Shown here: positions 24,298 through 32,288 of the stretch, piece after piece
Numbering within the stretch: position 1 is the first letter of the stretch
Layout: every line of letters begins with the position of its first letter
Assembly (NCBI GenBank): GCA_949361645.1
Contig: OX442422.1
Coordinates: 7,907,534-7,971,533 of the forward strand
Source of the DNA: Spongilla lacustris
Lineage: Eukaryota > Porifera > Demospongiae > Spongillida > Spongillidae
DNA length: 64,000 bases
Direction of reading: 5' to 3'
The notes under the pieces: model-generated
What the model was told of the DNA's origin: nothing
What the model saw: only the letters and a program-made list of their open reading frames with translations
Database searches by the model: none
Program-made: the position numbers and the translations under genes

Positions 24298-24788
24298 CAT
24301 ATACATGTAGTGTGCTCATATTGCATAAAATAAACTGTCCCGAATGATTATGGTATGTATTGTTAAATAGTAGCTACATGTGTTATTTTTGTAAATGGTA
24401 TTGTGTGCACATTACATGTAGCTATGCCATTTATTGGAACTTTTATCTATCTTCTATAGAACAAGATATCATTGTTACCCCAGAATCCCCCACACTGGAG
24501 CGCTTATTGCACTTCACTGGCAAAACCAGGATATTCAATGTAGCCACAGAAGTGGGAACTACATACTCAAAGATGGGAGTCTTCCTTCTGAAGGATCAGA
24601 CTGGAGCTGTTGTGCAGGCTCTGGAAAATGAGCACATGAGGAATGCTGAGAAGATCAACATGGCCATTTTTAGTCAATGGCTCCAAGGGAAGGGAGCACA
24701 ACCAGTAGCCTGGTCAACATTGATAGGTGTATTAAGGAAGATAGGCCTGTGTGCATTGGCTGATGATATTGAAGGTGGTCTGATGTAA
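454..24788 (+). CDS. Ankyrin-Roc-COR-death-domain protein (DAPK/ROCO-like), 3' part of a multi-exon gene
   Basis: Gene-level entry; parts are listed separately. Coding exons read from splice consensus: 454-549, 954-1055, 1705-1800, 2249-2350, (2677, decayed), 3007-3108, 3919-4023, 4156-4257, 8467-8568, 9584-9688, 10186-10287, 11138-11239, 17046-17147, 21355-21609, 21749-21796, 22071-23730, 24460-24788. Every junction before the last is phase 0; the last splits a codon (G|AA). Domain order is ankyrin array, Roc GTPase, COR, death domain. That is the order in animal DAPK1 after its kinase; no kinase is visible here, so any N-terminal domain lies left of the window. The likely role is a cytoplasmic signalling adaptor with a GTPase switch and a death-fold output. 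Family membership is clear. Orthology to DAPK1 is not, since sponges and other invertebrates have many ROCO proteins. Confidence 0.8.
1265..1360 (+). repeat. (CTCA)n microsatellite
   Basis: About 95 bp of CTCA units with rare interruptions, in the intron between A-type exons. Shorter CTCA/CCCA runs occur at the same relative place in the neighbouring units (around 102-120 and 3286-3350), so the tract is part of the duplicated unit. Confidence 0.9.
2677..2712 (+). pseudogene. Decayed A-type ankyrin exon
   Basis: A normal acceptor (ctacag) is followed by GRSPL, then the sequence jumps to the middle of the exon ('aatggacatcttg') and runs into CTCC-rich low complexity. About 20 nt are missing from the middle and the rest of the repeat is gone; there is no donor. 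This is a remnant of the 96-nt exon kind. Confidence 0.7.
4156..17147 (+). CDS. B-type ankyrin exon array, six exons
   Basis: Exons 4156-4257, 8467-8568, 9584-9688, 10186-10287, 11138-11239 and 17046-17147 are 102 or 105 nt, phase 0 on both sides. They follow a 'tacccactccag' acceptor and precede a gtgagt/gtgggt donor. Each encodes one 34-35 residue ankyrin repeat of the form DGHTPLHLAARGGHTTCVEH followed by LLSTPGIDVNIK. The first helix (TPLHLAA) and the turn (STPGIDVN) are nearly invariant, so copies are recent or homogenised. Position 1-2 and the last two residues vary most (DG, HG, LDG, YDG, CYG; DR, NK, HK, SE, DM, DG). The large gap between 11239 and 17046 is filled by transposons. Confidence 0.85.
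4389..4428. other. Perfect short hairpin in intron
   Basis: The arm GTGTGAGAGATGTAGAC is followed by a six-base loop and its exact complement. The same segment at 17337 keeps only one arm (with one change), so the second arm was gained or lost in one copy of the duplicated intron. No function can be claimed. Confidence 0.6.
4522..5000. mobile_element. Two tandem copies of a hAT-like 'CAGGGGCGGATATC' element fragment
   Basis: The copies start near 4522 and 4814 with (ca)GGGCGGATATCCAGGAAT, a G-rich stretch, then a shared block 'cacagttagcrgtgccactcc', 'acccagctaggggtatgggg' and 'gcctggggctc'. CAGGG starts are typical of hAT termini. The second copy has a run of 21 G at 4844-4864. Further copies are at 17190-17228, 17481-17575 and 56463-56650. 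No right-hand terminal repeat was found, so boundaries are approximate. Confidence 0.5.
5401..5672. mobile_element. Palindromic MITE, 'TTTTTACACCACCATTGCC' family
   Basis: The left arm (ataaaaacattctctctgag ... ggatttgaag ... caatggtggtgtaaaaagga) is repeated as its complement on the right, around a centre containing 'tagcaacataaatgcaatgc'-like sequence. The whole unit can fold into one hairpin. Sister copies are at 37583-37842 and 61143-61360. Non-autonomous: no coding sequence. Confidence 0.75.
6591..7042. mobile_element. Non-autonomous inverted-repeat element (TATGGGACAGT termini)
   Basis: Left end TATGGGACAGTGTCCAGC, right end the near complement (gctgaaactgtcccata). About 450 bp, no coding potential recognised. 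It sits immediately left of a second inverted-repeat element (7147-7599). Confidence 0.6.
7147..7599. mobile_element. MITE with 59-bp inverted ends carrying a RecQ-helicase fragment
   Basis: Left arm 7147-7205 (ggaccagaccatatatgaga ... ttttgtgcca) and right arm 7541-7599 are near-perfect complements. The interior, on the minus strand, contains an open frame with KEQRDTVQSITAGND then FVLLPIGKGKSMCY, which matches the start of a RecQ-type DEAD/H helicase core (the Q-motif-like region, then Walker A, usually PTGxGKSxCY). The capture is only about 60 codons long, so it is not a functional helicase. Confidence 0.65.
7307..7504 (-). pseudogene. RecQ-like helicase N-terminal fragment inside a MITE
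   Basis: A 65-residue open frame has LSGTLRKEQRDTVQSITAGN and then a Walker A-like LLPIGKGKSMCY. In RecQ helicases the pattern is (R)xxQ...I..G.D.....PTGxGKS.CYQ(L)P. Here Thr of PTG is Ile and no DEVH box or later motif follows. It may be a transduplicated fragment of a host gene or a relic of a larger helicase-bearing transposon; the sequence cannot decide. Confidence 0.5.
9033..9190 (+). repeat. Duplicated intron block associated with B-type exons
   Basis: The block 'gtgttcatgatgcattcaaa', 'gggctatgtcaaggaacca', 'ttcagggccaggggaactgc' recurs at about 54310-54390, 57150-57230, 58800-58890, 60235-60315 and 62555-62640, each time in an intron beside a B-type ankyrin exon in either gene. It shows that the two ankyrin genes expanded by duplicating exon plus intron together, and that they share a common origin. 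Confidence 0.7.
11440..11799 (-). pseudogene. C-terminal fragment of a YxDD-type reverse transcriptase (retroelement remnant)
   Basis: The 119-residue frame contains GIPMMVKAYGAWESEAIEAF, LASHLATSS and then ALYGRLNLNLVRANATVILS. The same C-terminal module (ELYSRLNLALTRSIARAIIT) ends the truncated element at 30397-31985, so both are copies of one retroelement family. I recall similar C-termini in other invertebrate reverse transcriptases but cannot assign a clade. Only the 3' end is present, as is usual after incomplete reverse transcription. It lies in an intron, antisense to the ankyrin gene. Confidence 0.6.
12201..13201. mobile_element. 1 kb foldback (long inverted repeat) element
   Basis: Termini GGGTAATTCCATATATATAT and its complement, flanked on both sides by TGTA (12197-12200 and 13202-13205), a likely target duplication. 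Arms of about 460 bp (12201 to about 12660 and about 12740 to 13201) are near-identical complements around a loop of roughly 70 bp. Each arm also carries shared blocks such as 'gctgtacatttgtatacc' and 'cagggctgggac'. The short open frames in it are shadows of the repeat. Transcription through it would give a long double-stranded hairpin. Confidence 0.75.
13695..13910. mobile_element. Fragment of the same family as the 3.07 kb element at 48384-51453
   Basis: It has 'catagattgaagaatacc', 'cacgtgatccattgaattgt' and 'caattgtaggtggcagaccc' as at 48386-48470, then 'aacccttttgtaacttacgc' and 'aaaatcgagatcttaggcat' as at 50355-50425. It thus joins sequences that are 1.9 kb apart in the large element, as an internally deleted copy would. 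Confidence 0.6.
14502..16601 (+). CDS. LINE (non-LTR retrotransposon) reverse transcriptase, 5'-truncated
   Basis: A 699-codon intact frame. The N-terminal third is the linker that follows the endonuclease in jockey/CR1-type ORF2 proteins (e.g. FNDYFSSVFTTDNG near residue 160). The RT core follows: NYRPVSLTSVCCKVMESIV (about 266), DQFGFLARRSTCTQLL (about 300), YIDFAKAFDSISH with the first catalytic Asp (about 337), GVPQGSVLGPLLFLIYIND (about 393-411) and FADDTK (426-431), the catalytic Asp pair. A C-terminal region with YVRPILEYNAPVWNP and NSLPDTVV is typical of this group. No apurinic-type endonuclease is present, so the copy is truncated, but the RT frame is unbroken, so insertion was fairly recent. 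It lies sense-oriented in an ankyrin-gene intron. The start Met is arbitrary. Confidence 0.9.
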   Translation: MTIYIVCIYIDFKAADYTSMISFLMDVNWQMLDQSCSVDVYWDVLSMKLNECIEKFVPLRRVVLFSKPKCLKHIRKLLLLKKKWFHKNRVKYNKIAKEYELAVKSFYDYCESYVINSNDLSKLYSYVNMKLCHTLSIPPLMKSDGSLATMDYDKCNVFNDYFSSVFTTDNGVLPIFHPAVSSIQVSQQVEFTYDNVICALNRLPSKYSRTPDGFPARFFKSVAPGIAIPLSRLFRLSMDCGDIPLSWKKAMVCPIFKKGLRKLPSNYRPVSLTSVCCKVMESIVCESMVTFLRSNSLISKDQFGFLARRSTCTQLLMTLNEWTLHTDFGDKVDSVYIDFAKAFDSISHTKLLHKVECYGFSSSLVKWLSSFLTNRSQQVYIGQSLSSSLPVSSGVPQGSVLGPLLFLIYINDLPECLEPPVQAKIFADDTKLYATHSSNSSSPLTLSLLNFSVWSQTWQLNIAFQKCSVISFGHNSASHSYSLGGVLLNRVFDIRDLGVHITSDFKPSLHCAYIAAKAFQRCSLLLKALRTLNISALFHSYVRPILEYNAPVWNPWLVKDIKTLERVQRYFTRSLFKRIKIPMTSYADRLSMLGFHSLEYRRVFLDLVMCFKIVKKLVDLDASDFFHINVSPYTTRGNSIKLSPLTTPHHNYRANFFSVRIIPIWNSLPDTVVKSSSERTFRLMLNNVDLSIFCKCYAF
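16602..16785 (+). repeat. LINE 3' tail with (ATT)n microsatellites
   Basis: After the stop come about 65 bp of 3' UTR and then (ATT)n at about 16671-16693 and again at 16739-16783. Short tandem repeat tails rather than poly(A) are characteristic of CR1/L2-like LINEs. A third short (ATT)n run at 16975-16997 follows another AT-rich fragment. Confidence 0.7.
19775..20413. mobile_element. Probable Tc1/mariner-like non-autonomous element (degenerate ends)
   Basis: The right end reads 'gggtaatttt'-complement up to 'acccgttttacagTA'; the left end reads 'ctgtcgggttaaattttcgcgg'. Both carry the GGGTTAAATTTT(C/T)G(C/T)GG block, as inverted copies. The termini and the flanking TA resemble Tc1/mariner-derived MITEs that begin TACTGTAAAACGGG. 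The left end has lost a few bases. Interior not coding. Confidence 0.45.
21333..21354 (+). promoter_or_regulatory. 3' splice site with an almost pure C polypyrimidine tract
   Basis: About twenty consecutive C residues directly precede the AG of the acceptor for the exon that carries the Roc P-loop. Homopolymer C tracts are prone to length change and bind poly(C) proteins, so this acceptor may be variable or regulated. Confidence 0.7.
21355..21609 (+). CDS. Exon: last ankyrin repeats and Roc P-loop
   Basis: 255 nt, phase 0 both sides, acceptor cccag and donor gtaaag. It starts with a B-type repeat (DGDTPLHSAAKGGNADFVKH, LLSTPGIDVNIR), goes on to a half repeat (HRTPLMMATKYDVITLLQ) and reaches NKVILCGDAGAGKSSLAK, whose GDAGAGKS is the G1/P-loop of a Ras-like GTPase. 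The ankyrin array thus runs straight into the Roc domain with no linker domain, as in DAPK-type proteins. Confidence 0.85.
21749..21796 (+). CDS. Exon: Roc domain, short 48-nt exon
   Basis: Acceptor 'cctccatag', donor gtagtg (weak). It encodes AIIENSTSARRTGHAE, 16 residues in phase 0, bridging the P-loop exon and the switch region (QKPNLDEVAKPLTAGI). Length and phase fit. The donor is non-optimal, so the exon end is less sure than its start. Confidence 0.6.
22071..23730 (+). CDS. Exon: Roc GTPase core and COR domain
   Basis: 1660 nt. The upstream acceptor 'acctcttcag' gives phase 0; the donor GATG|gttagt leaves one base. Roc motifs are MLYDLAGHQSYYSSH (G3; DxAGH where DxxGQ is usual) and IIVVGTHADTVK (G4; THAD as in other Roc domains). 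COR follows from about residue 190 (KVPSYQEALPMSHLLSLLDK, LLNTLAEKGFIVFLH, LDQGTLLEKVNGALFAP, PERCFGWLLSADSIHQFFP), ending in a region with GINWNSVNAVSTVIELMERS. The open frame upstream of 22071 is intron. COR normally dimerises and couples to Roc GTP hydrolysis. His instead of Gln at the G3 end may weaken intrinsic GTPase activity, as inferred from Ras-family enzymes. Confidence 0.85.
24275..24297. repeat. G homopolymer (about 23 G)
   Basis: A run of G after 'cactttttttttc' in the last intron. Similar G or C runs occur at 4844-4864, 42637-42676 and 44810-44834, mostly inside or beside transposon ends. Confidence 0.85.
24460..24788 (+). CDS. Terminal exon: death domain
   Basis: 329 nt, acceptor 'cttctatag'. 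It begins within a codon (G|AA) and ends at TAA 24786-24788. The first 20 residues (DIIVTPESPTLERLLHFTGK) are a linker. From about residue 25 comes a death-fold pattern: VATEVGTTYSKMGVFLLKD, ALENEHMRNAEKINMAIFSQ, WLQGKGAQPVAWSTLIGVLR, KIGLCALADDIEGGL. The W-L...G..W..L...L...gl..lA..I signature is that of animal death domains. It is the C-terminal domain, as in DAPK1. Confidence 0.85.
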
Positions 24789-25678
24789 TAACAATTTAAG
24801 GTTTAAATTAGATGCATGTTAGTTTTTATTTGTATTTGACGAGTGCTCATGCTATTAACACATGAATTGTACATTAACTGATCATGAGACCATGCATTTG
24901 ATCATTTTATGGTGGAGCTAGAATGTTGAGCAGTCATGTGCTAATTTCAATTGTGAAAACTGTTATAGTAATGTCCTGAGGTTTAGCACTACAATTAAGG
25001 GGTTAACCCTTAATAGTAAAAGATATCTTGTGTGTGTGTATTAATTCGTTTTGCAAAAAAGCATGAATTCTCACATCCATAAAGTATGAGGTTACTCCCT
25101 AGCGTTTGGATTTTACTTACGGACTGCGCGCAATAGATTTGTTTAGAAATTACACTTTAAATTATATAAGTGTTTGGAAAAAAGAGATATCCTAGCTATA
25201 GCTAGTGATATTAGACCATTCCAAATGTGATTGATGTTTCCCGTCCTCCACCCACATACCACCCGCGTAATGCATGGCCATTAGTAAAAAACGCCAGATG
25301 ATGTGTTTGACTTGTACAGTCCGTTTAAAAACCCGTTCTAATATGGCAGCTTACCTTAGTTCTTTTTTTTTTTTTAACGACAGTTTGGAGGTAATAATGA
25401 TTATCAAATGTATTCAAACTAGGATCATACACAATTATTATAAACTAGTTTGCTTGCAGTATATATAATTGTTCACTAGAGTGGAACCACGTATAAATGA
25501 CCCAGTAATGGCACCGTGTTTCTATGCAACCTATGCTTTTTATATATTATTGTTTTCATGCATAGCTTTGTAGTGACATAAAGGGGATAATAAGAGACTT
25601 TATTTGAAAAAAAAATTATTTGATTTTTTATTTTGCATTTTTTCAAGTTTATAATTGAAATTACAACACAACATTATA
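24789..25678. other. Intergenic, no feature recognised
   Basis: AT-rich sequence between the stop codon of the ankyrin-Roc-COR-death gene and the 3' end of a convergent small ORF. I see no gene or clear repeat. No canonical AATAAA was found close to the stop at 24788. Confidence 0.4.
25627..25632 (-). promoter_or_regulatory. Poly(A) signal AATAAA for the minus-strand ORF
   Basis: The plus strand reads tttatt, i.e. AATAAA on the minus strand, 47 nt beyond the stop of the 25679-26170 ORF. Confidence 0.5.
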
Positions 25679-26170
25679 TCAGAGGCTCGGTAGGTGAGTT
25701 TTACTTTTACAGCCCGGCATAGTATTGATGTCACTGATGTTGTTGGAGTATGATCTGGTTGTGTAGTTGGGGGTGGGAGGGGCTGCTGATGGTAGATCTT
25801 GTGCAGATCCCTGTTGTTTGAACAATGGGCTTGCCAATAACCTTTGCCTAGTACCTAGAACGTAGCTCTCACCCGGGTCCTCTACTGTCACTCTTTTGCT
25901 TTTCGAATGTCCTACTGGCCATGGATTGTAGGTCAGATGGAAGTACCACTTTCCCCTGTCACTACGGAAACGGATCGTCTCATCCCCACTTTTAATGGAT
26001 GTGCAAGGAATCTGTCCTGATAAGTATTTTTCCCACTCTCTCTCGTGCACTGGTTTAGGTTTCTTTCCACCAAGGCTTGCCATAGAGTAGGGTTGAGCCA
26101 AAACGCAGCGCGCGCACGACTGGCATACGCCCGTTAACCACGGCTGTTTGCGGCTGGAAACTAAGTCCAT
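25679..26170 (-). CDS. Hypothetical protein, up to 163 residues, not recognised
   Basis: Open frame of 163 codons from the first Met. A second Met (MASLGGKKPKPVHEREWEKY), 28 residues in, gives a more protein-like N-terminus and is a plausible true start (134 residues). The sequence is basic and soluble, without signal peptide or membrane segment. Features seen: KPKPVHEREWEKYLSGQIP, a tryptophan/tyrosine-rich stretch (RGKWYFHLTYNPWP), and a Ser/Pro-rich tail. It appears intronless and is followed by AATAAA, which argues for a real transcript. It resembles no family I can name; a small cytoskeletal or ciliary protein is possible but only a guess. Confidence 0.45.
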   Translation of the reverse strand: MDLVSSRKQPWLTGVCQSCARCVLAQPYSMASLGGKKPKPVHEREWEKYLSGQIPCTSIKSGDETIRFRSDRGKWYFHLTYNPWPVGHSKSKRVTVEDPGESYVLGTRQRLLASPLFKQQGSAQDLPSAAPPTPNYTTRSYSNNISDINTMPGCKSKTHLPSL

Positions 26171-27535
26171 AATTAGGATTTACGGTGGAGATGTTGTCAT
26201 TGAATGGTTTTTTGCCTCATTAACCGATAGCCTCATTTGCACATCTACTCCGTTCTAACCATGTACCAAACAGCCATATTTTTATATACAACATACATGC
26301 CTATCTATCTTCTACCAAGCTCGATACTGCGTATGCCGCTATGTGCGTTCCTACGGAGGTGCTCTGTTACTTTAGCTAAAGGGTTTACTGCGGGTTAAAT
26401 TTTACGGGTAGGAAGACGTGTCCCTTGCTTCGATCAGACGGTTTTCCTAACAGTCTACGCGACATAGACAGGTAGAAAAATCATTAGGCTTATGTTTTAT
26501 GTGCACCACAACCCGCGGACATCATTTTCCTGCATGCAGTACGACAGCTCATTTTATGAATATTATGCAGTCGAGTGAAAATAATTAAACAAACAGAATG
26601 GAATATCACAGCCAAAATGTACAGCAGCACTGCAGGGTGTGTGAGAAATTGATGGTTGTTCGAGGGAAAGCAGTTTAAACCATATACAGATGCCAGGAAT
26701 TTTGCACAGCAGCTGCATGCAGGATGCCTTTGGCATTACTATTGATGCTGAAGATGATTCGATCACTTTTCCATCTTGCTTCTGCTTGCAGTTGCTGCAA
26801 GTGTACAATGGTTTTAAAAAATCACCGCAGCAGCCCAATTAAGGTTCCACTGTCCCACTCCAACGGAGCAACCATAGTAATGAGAATTGCATGGTATGAA
26901 AAAGTACTTACATGTACATGTACAATGTATGCTTGCTCACAGGCATGTGAGCATCAGTTTTAAGAAGCTGAGAACAGGTGGAAGGCCAAAAACAGTGCAA
27001 CATACTGGAGGGCATCATTCCCAATATGCAAACCATCTTATGAAGGCACCTCACCATGCACTTTCATGCAATGCTCCTGGAATGAATTATGCCTCCTCCA
27101 GTATCTGACACTAACAACTTGTCAGTTGGATCATCTCAGGTGTCCACTGTGCTTTGAGATTCTTGACCAGCCACTGGAGTTGACATGAAATTCAATAGTG
27201 CCAAGTGTCTCTATGCTTAGCTAGTACAATCTGCAAAAGCTAGTTCAATGTCCACTTGCATCATGCATCTCACATTAAAACAGCACCCACACTGAACCTA
27301 TTAAGTGATGTTGTGATGGTTCACTATGTCCTGTGTTCCAGAGATATAAAACTGACACAAGGAGTGCATCTCTGATTCTCCAAAGAGCAGCTTCCTTAGT
27401 CCAGAGCAGCCAGTTGTGAAATTCTCTATTGGAGGAGCAGTCAAGTTGCCTCATAAAACAATATAATTTTAATTTATTCTTTCAACACAGCCACAAACCT
27501 TTGTACATGATACCAATGGTGAAAGGCTCTCTCTA
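26171..27535. other. Intergenic, no feature recognised
   Basis: Short open frames only. There are small pieces resembling the 'gggttaaattttacggg' transposon end at about 26385-26410. Nothing else could be supported. Confidence 0.35.
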
Positions 27536-27582
27536 TCCCCCTCCCTCTCTCCCTCTCCCTCCCCTCTCTCCCTCCCCTCTAG

Positions 27583-27676
<94 letters not shown>

Positions 27677-27713
27677 CCTCCCTCCCTCCCTCCCTCCCTC
27701 CCTCCCTCCCTCC

Positions 27714-27799
<86 letters not shown>
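27536..27799. repeat. (CT)n / (CCCT)n low-complexity tract
   Basis: About 260 bp: CT-rich lead-in, (CT)n, a (CCCT)n core at about 27671-27716, then (CT)n to 27799. The long predicted frames over it (Leu-Ser or Glu-Arg repeats) are artefacts. Confidence 0.95.
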
Positions 27800-27803
<4 letters not shown>

Positions 27804-29480
27804 TTGCCCATCCAAAAAATAATAATAACCTGTTGCGCAACAACATGGAGATGGTGGATATGGAGGAGGACCCCATGGATGTAGAAGGACCAGCTCCAAA
27901 TGATAACAACTCAGGGAAACTTGGGTGAACCCTGGCTGATGGCTCCTGGGGACCAATCCTCCAAAACGGTTGTGCCACTACAATGGACCAAGCTAGGCTT
28001 GACTATGACATGGCCCCCTCAGAACTGACCTCTGCCACACCCATGGAGGTAGCATGGGCAGCAACACTACAATTGCAATTCCCATCTCCCAGGTATGTGT
28101 ATGGCATGGCTAAAATTAATTCTTCATTCATTCCTTGTGCACCATGGGTGTGCTACCAGGACTTCACGTTTAATAAGTATCGACCCTCAGAACCTTGCTG
28201 CTATTCCCATCCGAGTGAAGAGACCCAGAACGAAACCGCGTGATTAAACCCCGCTTAAGAACCATTTGTAGCAACGAAAAAAATGATCTCCGCGGCATGG
28301 CTGTACGATAAACAAATAGCTCTATCTATCCACTAAAGAGTTTGATATGTTTTAATCGCGTAAAAACTTGCGTTTTGACAGTAGCGCTTGACTTGTAATA
28401 GTTGTATTTGAGGTTGCGTCATGTTCTACCAGAGCCCGTCCGATTAGAAGCAAATTTCCCTGCACGTGAATAACTGTAGTACACACAAACTTTACCATCG
28501 ATACACAAGTCAATGGGGTTAACATCTATCTCCTTTGTTTGAACTTTAACCCAGTACTTATTGAGAAAATGTTTATCAAAGAAACCCTTCCGTTGCTATG
28601 GTATGTTGCTATGTAATGACATAATCATTTCAAAATTTCTGGGCGTAGGACTTTCTTTCCATGATTTGAATGGCCGCAAACAGCCGTGTAACAATAATAA
28701 AAGGAGTTAATTTTTAATAACTGTACAATAAACCCAATTTGTGTGAAAAAGATGGCAGTTCTCTAGGCTATTGTCGTTTTTGAATTATTTTGAACAAACG
28801 GTAAGTGGTGCATTGCTATTTAAAGTATGTATAGGTATAGGAATCACTGAAGTTTGATCGAACCACACAGCGAGACCCATTACTATATCCTAGAAAGTGC
28901 AGTGAACGCGTGAGCGTGGTCGGGTAAAGTTGGGTCACGTCGAATTAAAACAACTGAAGGTTTATACGGACCAAAAACACCCTAGTGATTTATTTTGGGT
29001 CTCCCGCTACTTAAAAATGTGTTTGTCATCATTGCACCACTTAAAATGGCCGAGATATTTTTCAAACCACACCAGAATTCCTTATACGAAGTTCCACTCT
29101 ACGTAAAAGCATCTAGTTTGCTTGTGTAATTATGTAATTGGCTTAATTCCTACCTATAGTCCGGCATCGACGCTGTCCCGTTTGAAGCAAGTGCACTCTC
29201 TGCCGCATCAGGGCTCAGGCCAATTTGTATTTTCCAAACCCGTTTTAACCGCTCAACGTTAATGTCTATTTGCAAACTAAAAACAATGCGTAACAGCTGT
29301 ATAAGTAATCATTGCGCGCCTATTGTAGTAACAGCTCCTTTTAATTACCCGTACTATTGACTTCCATGCAAGCTAATTAGCACATAAAAATTAATAGAAC
29401 CACAAATATAAGTTCATAACATAACGCAAACAATATCGTTCGATAGAATTGCACTCCCTGGTAAGAAGAAAAAAAAAACC
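27800..29480. other. Intergenic with dispersed repeat pieces
   Basis: An open frame around 27983-28243 was not recognised. The segment at 29185-29300 ('ttccaaac', 'aacgttaatgtctatttgca', 'aacaatgcgtaacagctg') matches 7620-7700, and 'acgctgtcccgtttgaagca' matches 14372-14395, so it is dispersed repeat. No gene can be supported. Confidence 0.4.
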
Positions 29481-29485
29481 GAACG

Positions 29486-29530
29486 AAAAAAAAAATTGAC
29501 CTCACCAGGATTCGAACCCAAAAAACGTGC
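29486..29530 (-). ncRNA. tRNA-derived 3' half (SINE or tRNA pseudogene fragment)
   Basis: On the minus strand GGGTTCGAATCCTGGTGAGG is a textbook T-arm (B box GGTTCGAATCC) and acceptor stem, followed by a run of T that would stop RNA polymerase III. The 5' half (A box, anticodon) is missing: the sequence is cut exactly where the (CA)n tract starts. A SINE head is more likely than a broken tRNA gene. Confidence 0.6.
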
Positions 29531-30342
<812 letters not shown>

Positions 30343-30396
30343 CACTCCACCGTTATATATATAGATATAGTAACCATTAAATATAACCTGCTAATG

Positions 30397-31985
30397 TCAA
30401 GCTACAAAATCAACTAGGGTGAAAGATCTTGTGATGATTGCTCTGGCAATTGATCTAGTCAGAGCCAGGTTCAGTCGGCTGTACAGCTCGAAAATCATCT
30501 TTGACTTGCTGCTTGGAAGTGTGAACAGCCAGTCTTGTGGCAAGAAGTGTGAAACACATCCGAGCTTCTCTGCCCCATGCACCATACGATTCCACAGCAA
30601 GAGGTATGCAGGACCATCCCAAATTGGTACACCTCTGACCATTGGCTGTGCTTCCTCACCTCAGCAGCCTGAGCTGCTGCACCAGCTATTGAGCGGTGAA
30701 AAGACAGTCAGGTCTAGAGCAGCAGGCGGTAGTGAAAACGATCCTGGCTGAGACCAGAACCATTGAACATGAATGTGGGCCCGGTGGAATGACTCAACCA
30801 GAATATCCCTTAATTAGCTTGTTGTGCCTTAGAACAACATCACCACCACGTTTGCAGGTCGCCACATGATGGCCAAGAGGGTCAAGGGCGCTTTATAAGG
30901 GCAGAGAGCACAATTGGAGCCATGAGCAGTCTCTATACCTATAGCCACCATTTCAAAGCAGTCCAACATTCATCAGGATCCATATGCAAACCCAAGCCAA
31001 CAGAAGGGATGACAGAAAGCCATGCAGCAGCATAGGGTGCAGACACTGAAAGCAAACATGCTTTATCAGCCAGCGAAGATTGGTCAAAAAGAAGCTAGAA
31101 ATCAAAGAGGTCCAGCTTTGTGGGCAAAGATCTCTGTCTCTGTCTTGGTGACAGAGATGTCACTGTAATAGCATCACTTGGAGGGACCAGCTCATAAAAA
31201 CGGGCAACTGCTTGATTAAGATGAGAATTGTTCGATGCAGCAAACAGAGAGGAACAGAAAGAGGCAATGAATGCTGCACAAGAATGTTTTGAAGAGACCA
31301 ACGACCCATACCACTCCTTGGATAAACTGATTTGCGCCTGATGAATCTGTAATGCAATTGGCTATGCAGCGCATGATGCGAGACATAACATCAGTGTCAA
31401 ACTGCTGCATGGCCTCAAAGATAAGTGTCATTGGAGTAGTTCTTGCCAAATGGACAAGCTTGGAAAAGCTACCACACATATGCAAAAGCAGTAAAGCAAC
31501 CTGGGGGTCTTTAATAGCAACGTCCTCTACATGTAGTTTGGATGCCTCTGATCGCTTTGTAGAAAAAAAGCTAGCACAATGTATGTAGTCACCAATGGGA
31601 GCCCCTAGAACTGGCACGGTAGAAACTATAAAAGCCTCAGGGAACATGCTCACATCACTCTTGCAGAAGAGCTCACATTTCCCAATGTTCACTAGTAAGC
31701 CAAGTGAAGGGCCAAGCTCCTTGATCAGAGACAGTGTACGAAGCACTGCTGACCTCTTACCTGCCAAGACACCATCATCTATGTAACATGCTTGGTACAG
31801 CAGATCTATGCACTCATCATCTGCGTCAATGGCACTAATGACCTTCTGAAGGACAAGAGCAAAAAGTAAAGGACCCAATGGGTCAACCTGTTGTACTCCA
31901 GATTCAGAACTTAGGCAGCCCATGGGAACAGGATGAACTCCATAGCTAGCACCAGAAAGCCCATGGAAGATCGACAGTTTGCAGT
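30397..31985 (-). pseudogene. 5'-truncated reverse transcriptase of a YIDD retroelement
   Basis: On the minus strand the frame from about 31985 reads through FHGLSGASYGVHPVPMGCLS, GVQQVDPLGPLLFALVLQKV (RT motif B'; usual GVQQGDP, Gly lost) and YIDDGVLAG (catalytic YxDD). It continues with LGLLVNIGKCELF and LLLHMCGSFSKLVHLART to 31216. After a frame break it resumes as the C-terminal module 30397-30642 (GVPIWDGPAYLLLWNRMV, ELYSRLNLALTRSIARAIIT). The first catalytic Asp block is absent. Frame breaks and the V-for-G change show that it is dead. Fragments of the same family lie at 11440-11799 and about 45430-46010. Confidence 0.7.
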
Positions 31986-32288
31986 ATTATAATACATTGT
32001 ATATAGTATTTACTACTTCATGCAAAATTAAAATTAACGTTATTTGTGTCCTCATTAATAATAATTAAAGCTAGCAGCCATAAATAATAATTATATCGCT
32101 TAATTTGTAACTGATAGTTCCAATATGTATAATAAATGATTTTCTTTTTATGTCACCAATCCAAATAATATCCAATACAAAATCATTACATCACAATCTG
32201 AAGCCAATTCACAGAACTATGAAGCTTCATGGACCAAATATAAATAACCATCTCGATGAACAAAAACACATGTACAAAAGCTCCTGTC
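31986..32288. other. Intergenic, AT-rich, no feature
   Basis: Between the truncated retroelement and the stop codon of the NDUFAF5 gene. Nothing recognised. Confidence 0.4.

Noticed and set aside
26563..26838. Cys-rich minus-strand frame (CCGDFLKPLYTCSNCKQKQD)
   Set aside because: Looks zinc-finger-like for a few residues, but the spacing fits no known finger and there is no supporting exon context.
27429..27978. Ser-Leu-rich and Arg-Glu-rich frames
   Set aside because: Artefacts of the (CT)n/(CCCT)n tract.
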